Source: Undaria pinnatifida
Taxonomy: Eukaryota > Sar > Phaeophyceae > Laminariales > Alariaceae
Length of the DNA: 64,000 nt
Assembly (NCBI GenBank): GCA_012845835.1
Contig: JABAKD010000010.1
Location: 9,481,599-9,545,598 of the forward strand
Direction: 5' to 3'
Shown here: piece after piece, positions 46,301 to 55,300 of the stretch
How the letters are laid out: each line of letters starts with the position of its first letter
How positions within the stretch are numbered: the stretch's first letter is position 1
Notes under the pieces: model-generated
Told to the model about the DNA's origin: nothing
The model's database searches: none
What the model saw: only the letters and a program-made list of their open reading frames with translations
Position numbers and translations under genes: made by a program

Positions 46301-49300
46301 GAGTAGAAGGGAAACCGCGGTAGATGAAAGTAGGAAGGAGACCGCAGACAGGGTAGCAAGGTACCAGGCCGACTAGTAGGTGGAACCTTTCTATCTATGC
46401 CACTCGTACCGCCAACTGCTGCGGCTGCTCGGAATGTGATGTCTTGGTACTTTGATTTTTCCGTGAATTCATTTATTTTATTTTATTATTTTTTATTTTA
46501 TTTTATTTTATTTTTTTTTCTTTCCCCTTCTTATCCTTATGAAGGGAGTCTTGCATGGTGGGTAGGTGACGAGCCTGTTTTATTTGGCCCTCCCAGTCTT
46601 CCTTCTTCTACTTGTTTCTTTTTCCGGGGTATTTTTTCCCTTTCTTTCCCCCTTGCATGTCCATTTTGGCTCATGCTCGGGGTATGTTTCTATCTCCCGT
46701 GCTTTGGCTCCCCTTTTTATTTATTTATTTATTTATTTTGTCTTGGTTTCTTTCGTTGTTTCTCTCTTTTACAAGGTATTTTGGTTTAATGAGAAGAACA
46801 CAAAGGGGGGAGGGGGGGAAACAGGAGGAGTAGAAGGAAAGCCGTCCAAGGGAATGGGGGCAGGGGGGGCAACAGGAGGAATAGAAGGGAGACCGCGGTG
46901 GACGAAGGCAGGAAGGAGATGGCAGACAGGGTAGCAAGGTACCAGGCCGACTAGTAGGTACATAGCACTTTTCGTCTTTCTCTGGGGTATTTTTTTCCCC
47001 TTTGTTCCCTCCTTGCGTGTCCAGGTTTTTGGCTCGTGTTCGGATTATCTTATTTTGGTTTTACTTTACTTTATTTTATTTCATTTTATTATGTTTCTTT
47101 TCCGAGCTTTGGCTCTCCTTTGCGGTTGGGTTGTTTCTTCGATTTCCCCTTCATTTTGTTTGTTTCATTTTTTGTTTTATTTTTATCTTTGTTTTTATTT
47201 GTTTTCTTATTTTGTTTTTTGTTTTTTTGTTTTTTTGTTTTTGTTTTTGTTTTTGTTTATTTCGTATTTCTCTCTTCCAATGTATTTCTGTTGCTGACGT
47301 ATGTATGTTGTGCCTGTCGTACCCAGTACTAGGGCATGACATTGCGTTGTCGAATGCATTACGATGCATTATCTCTGTGTCGTGGCTTGTGACCACAGAG
47401 CTGATCTTTCTAGGGTGAAGAATCAGTACGGACACTGGGTGTGCTGGATGTCGACGAGTAGAAGAACGGTTTAATGTGAAGAACACACACACAGTAGTTC
47501 CTGGGTATTCCTTCACTCCAGAGTGACTGGAGCCTGTCCTGTGACCACGGACTTGAATATGCGAGTTAATGCGACATCAACAACAACGACAACAGCACTT
47601 CAGTTTTTGATGAAATTTCAGCTTTTTACCGAAATCTACGAAGGTTGAACCCGAGTACGAGCCTCAGTTGGCTCGCAAAACAACCGTCCACCCGGCACAG
47701 AACCGTCACTACAGCAGCAACGCTCGCGGAAGACAGCCACGTGGTTGCCCCACTGGAGTCGACCTTGTTGTTATTGTTGTTGTTGTTCTCACATTAACTA
47801 TCACTTTAACTCGCTTAATCAAGTCCGTGGTCACAGGACAGGCTCCAGTCACTCTGGAGCTGAGGAATACCCCAGGAAAAAACACAAACCAAAGGTGGCA
47901 CTGCTGTTCACGCATATATCACAGCTGACGCAATTCATGCCTGCACCAGAAACATATAACAAGTGAAATCGGGAGTCAGCCTATGATGTGCCAGGTCCAT
48001 ACTGCTGCATACGTCTCACTACTCGCGCCTAGAAAATCGACTATACCGCTTGCCACCCAAGAAAGACTACCACGTGTATATTGCACGTAGTACCTGTCAC
48101 TACGCATACGCACGACAGACGCAAGTCAATTGGAAAAAAAAACAAAAAAAAAGGAGAGATGAAGGAAAGAAAATACAAGAAAGCGAAAAACGAAAAAGAA
48201 AAGAAAAGAGAAGAGAAAATACAAGAAAAGCAAGAAAAGACAGGACAAGAAGAGGAAGCAAGGGAAGGAAAAGAGAAAACATGTCATACTAGCAGACCCT
48301 AGGAACTGACTAAAGACGGCACTGGGCTCATATGGGGTATCAATTGCATCATCAATGGCACTGGGGAGAGAACGCAACAAGGCGAAGAAGTCAGGGCGGT
48401 CTTACGCTATCTTGTGACGGCCATTGGAAGGCTCACAAATTTCAAGACGATGATGGCCAGACCCAGACTTGAGTCTCTTGGGCATGACGCCCCCCCTTCC
48501 CCCCCCCCCCCCTTCCCCCCTCCCCCCTCCTCCCCCTTCCCCCATCCCCCCTCTCCCCGGCCGCTTAGAGATGCCGACGGTGGATGGCGCTGCTGCAGCC
48601 TTTGCGCGTCGCTCTGCAGCTTCGCGTCTCTCCGTCTCATGCCATTTCCGCATGAACAACTCGGCTCCCTCCTCTACTCGTCGAAACCATCTGCCAGCAT
48701 TCTGAGCAGCCTTTCGCCACCCTTCGAGTTTCATTCCTCAGACCGACATATCCTCCTTCGGATGAACCAGCCAGTCCTTCTCTTGCCCCCCTGAGTAGCC
48801 CTTACCCCCAACAAGCTCCCCAAACATCACTCTCTGTGGCAGACGCTCCTCCCCCATACGTGCTACGAATCCCGCAAACAAAATCCTCCGTTTGCGCTCT
48901 GTCGCCTCTATTCTCTCGGAAGCTGCCTTGGCAAGCGCGTCGGCGTACGATAGGGTGTGGTCGTCGCGCTTCCGTTTCCGCCATTCAAGGCATCGGAGGA
49001 GCATGGAGCGGTGAACCCGTCGTAGCCTTTCATAGTCAGGCTTCTTCGGGCTCCACGTCATGCAACCGTAAAGTAGTGTCTCGACCACCTCGGCTTTCAG
49101 TAACCGCACCTTCAACCGTAAGCGCACACCCGGGCGATCATAGATTTCCATCTTGTTCCGCTAGAAGCACGCCCAGGCCCTCTGAAGACGCCGCGTCATT
49201 TCAATGCTAAGGTCTCTTGTCTGCGGTGATAGCCCCGCCCAAGTACACAAACTCGATTGTTTGTCTACCTAGCCGGCTGCATTGATTGTGAACGACACCT

Positions 49301-52300
49301 TCTCCCCGCCTTTGGTTTGCAGGCACATGATCTCTGTTTTCGCCTCGGAGATCGTAAGCCCGAACGCCGAGCACGCAGTCACGATCACCGTCATCATCCT
49401 CACCAGCCCTTCTGATGATCGTGATACGATGCCCGCATCGTCCGCGTACAGCATACCCCACAACCTCTGCACCTCCTCCTCCTCCTTCCCCCTCCGCCCG
49501 TCGACTTTGCCTGTGCGTGAAGTGCCCTTCTTCTCGCCTTTCTCCTTTTGTTGGAGCTGCACCATGTTATCCGTAATGGCTGCATCAGCGAGGAAGCGTT
49601 TCTCGGCCACACGCAGTACCGCCGTGAAAAACATGTTGAACAGCAGTGGCGCGAGCACGCATCGTTGCCTGAGACCTTGCTCCACGTCGAACTTATTCGA
49701 GCACTCTCCATCATCCAACCGCACGCATGCTTGCATGCCGCCGTGGATTAGGTCGATGACGGCGAGCATTCTCGGATGTACCAAAACGAGCAAGGGCAGC
49801 CCACGAAAGGGTTTGGTCGACGAAGTTACATGTTTGATGAGGTCAATAAAACACAAATACGAAGGCGTGTCCTTCCTCGCCAGTTCCTGCAGGCGTCGTA
49901 CTACGAACAACATGTCAACCATCGAGCGTTACTCTTAGGCAGGTGTCGGTGCCTTGGGGAATGAAATTGTTCACCAACGCTTCGCGTTACAACGCCCAAC
50001 GTGACAAAAGTCTCAGCTACTGCCGTCCGCGAGCTCGTTCGGTCGGCCGGCTCAGTGCGGTCACGTTGTCTAACTCGACAACGAGAGCTCAGAAGCTCAT
50101 TGCGCCTTCTGCTATCAGCCATGACAATGACCTTGGGAACGAACCTGTTCAGTCTCGTGCGCTCGCGAGTGGTGACACAGCTCGAGCGGTGCGGCTGCCC
50201 TGTCCTCTACACCCTTGTACCTGAACTTTAGTTTTTCCCCTAAAAAATCTGAAAAACTTGTCATTAGTAGAGGTCAGTTTTCCGGGAGTGAGTTTTTTTA
50301 GGTTTTCTCCATTGACTTATTTCGGGAAAAACAGAGACTATCGGTAGAAACCGAAAATAATGAATAGCTTCGTTAGGAACGACCCTAACTCGCACATTCA
50401 AATCTGAGTTGAACAGTGACGAGAAATACAGCAGCGGTATGCATCGATCTCGTGGTACGTAATACAGCAGCAGCGCTGGCCACAAAAGGAGGTACAGGGG
50501 GTTGCTGGGCTGGAGGGTGGTATATCTCGATAAGAGCAGCAGCGAGAAATACCATGTTTAGAATTCACTTGACAAGGTGATCGAGGGGGTAGGTACCCAG
50601 TGGGGGCCACCTTATTTTCCTGATGGACGCGAATGCTCGTACATACCGGCGTGCGGGGGATCGGGTGGACCGATCGTAAGGTGCTGGGTGCATACTGGCG
50701 TGATGAACTGGACGGTAACGGAGAGCGACTAATGCTCCACGCAACAGACAACAAACGCCCTCCTCAACACGTACTATCTATACCAGACCCGCTCGTGGTA
50801 TATCGTTGTACGCGTCTGAAAGCCCAAACCGAGGAAAGACGCAAAGCCAGTACAGACTTGAGTGCATCCTGACACCTGCAAAAGATAGTAGATGACTGTA
50901 CGAAATATCATTGTGCAGACTCCACCCAAGTAGAACGCTGAGTCGGACCACAATCTCGTCTTCGGAAATATTCGCCTCTTGGGTCGCGTTGCACCTAATC
51001 GACGGAAGAGTCAGCAAGGACCGACGGGCTATTGATCTACCAAGAGGTTAATGGCGGACAGAGATGTCAAGAGATGTGTCGGATTACGGCTAAAAATATT
51101 CATTCTTACACGAATTTCGGCAAACCGAGAAAAATAGCATGCTTGCGGGTAAGTACGGCAAGGGTACGCGCGGTAACGAAGGCACCGCGCGGTACGGGAC
51201 AGTAGCCATTTAGCCCGCCGCAGGCGGACTTTTTTTTGGGTCTTCCCTAGCGACGGTGTGGGTAAAGGCTCCCATTTGCTTACGGCGGGACGGGAATGGG
51301 ACGGGAAGGTGGGAAGCCATTTGGCTGACGGAACGGGACGGGAGTCCATGATTTCTTGGCGGGACGGGATTATGGAACGGGTCGGGAACAGGTCGGGAAA
51401 TCGGTCTGGAACATAGTCGGGAAATCAGTCGGGAACAGTCGGGAAATCGGTCGGGAACATAGTCGGGATATGGCCGGGAGATGTAGTCCGGAATGGTTGA
51501 GAACACGATAATCGGGAACTGGGGATGCTTGGGGTGGTTCTGTATGGATGGCGGGGAAAAGGCTGGGGCAAAGGGACAAAGAGGGAGTGACGGTCCCGCT
51601 ACACGCGCACGACGGTCGATCCTGTTGGCCCATACATACACCAGATGACGTCCGCCTTGCGAGTTCGTACACCGCATTATGTTGAAATCCACGCAAGGAG
51701 AAGACGTCACCCCTTCAACTCAACAACATGGGCACACTTGAGATGCCCGGAAAATAACAAAAGCACGTAAATACACTACCCATGCCGTAAAACCTTTTGA
51801 ACAAAAAAGAAGTTCTTGAGTGGTGGCGCCATCGGTGTGGTCGTACACTGCTGGTTATGTACGAAACAACGACTTTCAACTATTGTTGAAATGTAGACCT
51901 TGAAAATATCGGGGGTATATTACATGCAGTCTTGTACATAGCCTTCTACATGTAGTCTTGAAGCCGTGCAGTCAGTCTACCGACACAGACATGGTCGGGT
52001 AAGTTTGTTTCAGCCGAAGGCACAATAGGTATGGATGCATGCTCCGGCTTAGAAGCGTTTTGCTGAGGTGAGGAAGATGGGCTGTTGAGCGTCAAAAAAG
52101 TGTAATTCGTTGGGGGTAGGTATATTTGACAAATTGACTTGCGGAAAGCGCGAGAGCGTGAGTTAGCAACGTTCGATGAAAAATCGACGAGCAGTGGGAT
52201 TGCTGAACCCTATGCGCGATAAAAATTGAAGGCAAGAACCGGGGAGGAGAAGGGATGACACCTGTGACCACGGCTTGTCCAGAAGCTGGAAAGTAAAAGT

Positions 52301-55300
52301 GTGAAAAAAAAAAAAAAAAAAAAAAAATGTCCATATATCTGAAGGAATCCTAAATATGAAGGAATATGAAAGCGCGTCGTTCTATGGATGCTACATGACG
52401 ATGTGCCCATGGTTGAGATTGGTACTTTATCTGGTGGGTTTGCGGTGGTGAAAAAGCTGTGAAGCCTACTGGCCGATATAGCGCCCCCTATTAGGCGCAA
52501 GCGAGTCTGAAGTACGGAGGGGATGGTACGCGACCGAGGAGACGAAAGCGGAATTGGACACGCGACGAGGCTTAAACGCACTTGGGCGGACGCTGTGCAA
52601 AGGTTCTTCGAAGAGTACGTCAGCCAACTCGAACGGCCTATCCGAGAAGATGATTTAGTTTGGTTTCTGCGCGAACCTATCAACGGGATGGGTGTGGAAG
52701 GGAAGAGGACGTTTAACTCCCAGTACATAAAGGACGAGCAAGGTCGATTGCTGCGGAAGTATGCCCTCTTTCGGAAAGGTTGGGTGAGGTGGTTTCATAA
52801 ATTCCTTAACACCAAGTCGCCGACCCTCGATCCGACCATTGTGGGCGAGCATAAGACGTGACCCCAGTGCAGGCCTCTGGACGATGTCACGTCTAGGTAC
52901 GAGGTGGAAGAAGCGAGCTGTGCGTTGGCGAACCGCAAGGTGGTCGGACCGGATGGCGTCTCGACCGAACTCCTGATGGTCTTGGCCGGCGAAGGAAAAT
53001 CGGACACGCTCGGAAAGTTCCAATCATCGTCGCTGTGTGGAGGGGAGGTGGTGTGCCGAATGAATATATTAATGGAAAGATGCTAGAATAAAGTGCTGCA
53101 CAAGAAGAAAGATCGGACGGAGTGTGGCGACTATCGTCGCATCTCCCTCGTGGCTCACGCCGGTAGAGTAGTTGTCAGAGCCATGACGGGTCGCCTTCCT
53201 AGTGACTACTGCAAGGTCGAGAACATTTTGCCGGAGGAACATTTTGGATTTATTCCCCAGCGCTCGATGGTTGACATGATGTTCGTAGTACGACGCCTGC
53301 AGGAACTGGCGCGGAAGGACACGCCTTTGTGTTTGTGTTTTGTTGACCTCACCAAACATGTAACTTCGTCGACCGGAACCTTTCGTGGGCTGTCCTCGCT
53401 CGTTTTGGTACATCCGAAAAATGCTCGCCGTCATCGACCTCATCCACGACGGCATGCAAATGCGTGAGGTTGGATGATGGAGAGTGCTCGAATATGTTCG
53501 ACGTGGGGCAAAGCCTTCGGCAAGGGTGTGTGCTCGCGCCACTGCTGTTCAACATGTTTTTCACGGCGGCACTTCGTATGGCCGAGAAACGCTTCCTCGC
53601 TGATGTAGCCATCATGGACAACATGTTGCAGCTCCAACGAAAGGAGAAGGGGGAGAAGAAGGGCAAACCCACGAGCAGGAAAGTCTACTGGCGGGGGGAA
53701 AGGAGGAGGAGGAGGCAGCGCAGGGGTTGTGGGGTATACGTGTACCACTTCTGGTCTGTTTTGTTTTTTCCCTGGGGTATTTTTGTATTTTTCCACTCCA
53801 GAGTTCGACGCAAGTCGACGAGGGAAGAAAATGCTGAAGTCATTTCGCGACAAAAAATGAAGGCACGTACCGTCGTGGTGGTGAGGGGGGAGAAGGGCCC
53901 ACTACTATGTGACCCCGGATCTGAGTTACTACTGGGAGAGAGGGCGTTAGTAGTGCGAGGATAAATGGAATGCAAAAACGAAGAAAAATAGAAAAAAAAA
54001 AAAAAGAGTGACTGGAGCCTGTCCGGTGACCACGGACTTTCTTCTGCGAGTTGATGTCAGAACAAGAACATCATCAACGTTGGTGGGCCGTGTTGGTGGG
54101 ACTATGATTGTACATGCATGGTACATCACCACCACCATCAGCGGTCTATTATATCAAGACATAGCGCAAGTACCACTTGGGAGATGAAAAGTGACGAACG
54201 CACAGCAGCGAGCAGCAGCATGTAACGGTTTGTCACGTGCAAATACAGCAAACGATGTATTTAGTACAAGCTACATTGTAGTTCCAAGGGGAGTCACCGA
54301 CCTGTATCTTTAATGAGGACACACACCCAGCAATACGCACGATCGGAGTATCACACACAGCTTGCAAAGATGAGTTTCGACGAAATCTTCGATCTCACAG
54401 CTGGAGTGTTTTTTTGTTTTCATATTATAGTACACGAAGCAGTATATGGGTTGCTGCGCTGGGTCGGGGAGTATGTCACGGCACGTAGTTGTCCAACTAT
54501 CTGTGTATATGACCGGTATACTGGTGCGCGCTCACACTATTGCTTATACTCCAGTAGGTGGACTGGGCACTTGTTTCGTACCAGTAGCTCGTAGTCGGTT
54601 GATATACCGTACCAGAGGTATACTGATGCGATGGTGTGTATCACCCTACACGTTGTATACCACACCCCCCGAGTATACCACCCGGGTGACGAAATCTCAA
54701 AATAACAACACGATTAAAACACCGGGGTACGTTACATACCACACCCCCTGTGGTGTCATGCTTCATAAACACTATAATACGACGACACCCCCTGTGGTGT
54801 CATGCCTCATAAAAACTACAATATTACACCCCCTAGACACCACCTGGGTGATACCGTGATGTGAGCAGAGAAGTGAGAAAGCACGCAGTATCTATCTACA
54901 GGTGTGCGAGCGTACCACATTACATGGAGACCAGCGACATGGAGGAGGAGAAGCTGCCTTCCTGGAGTGTAGCGGCAAAACCTCCAACTACTGCCATAAC
55001 ACCTTTTTTATCACTTTTATCACACCCCTACCTGCTTGGAGTGTGGCAGCCAAACTCCTGATATCACGCCCTTTTCATCACACCCCGTAAAGTATACCAC
55101 CCCGGTGATACGCGTTATCAAGTCCCAACATAATCACCCACTTCATCACTGGGATACGCTGTATAAAAAACACCTCCGGAGTTTAACACACAGGGTGATA
55201 AACACACCGGGTGATAACTTTTTTAGAGGCTCAAAGGTCATCACCCGGGGTGTGGTGTGCACCGTCGTATACGGTAATACAGACAGCGATTCTCATCCTT

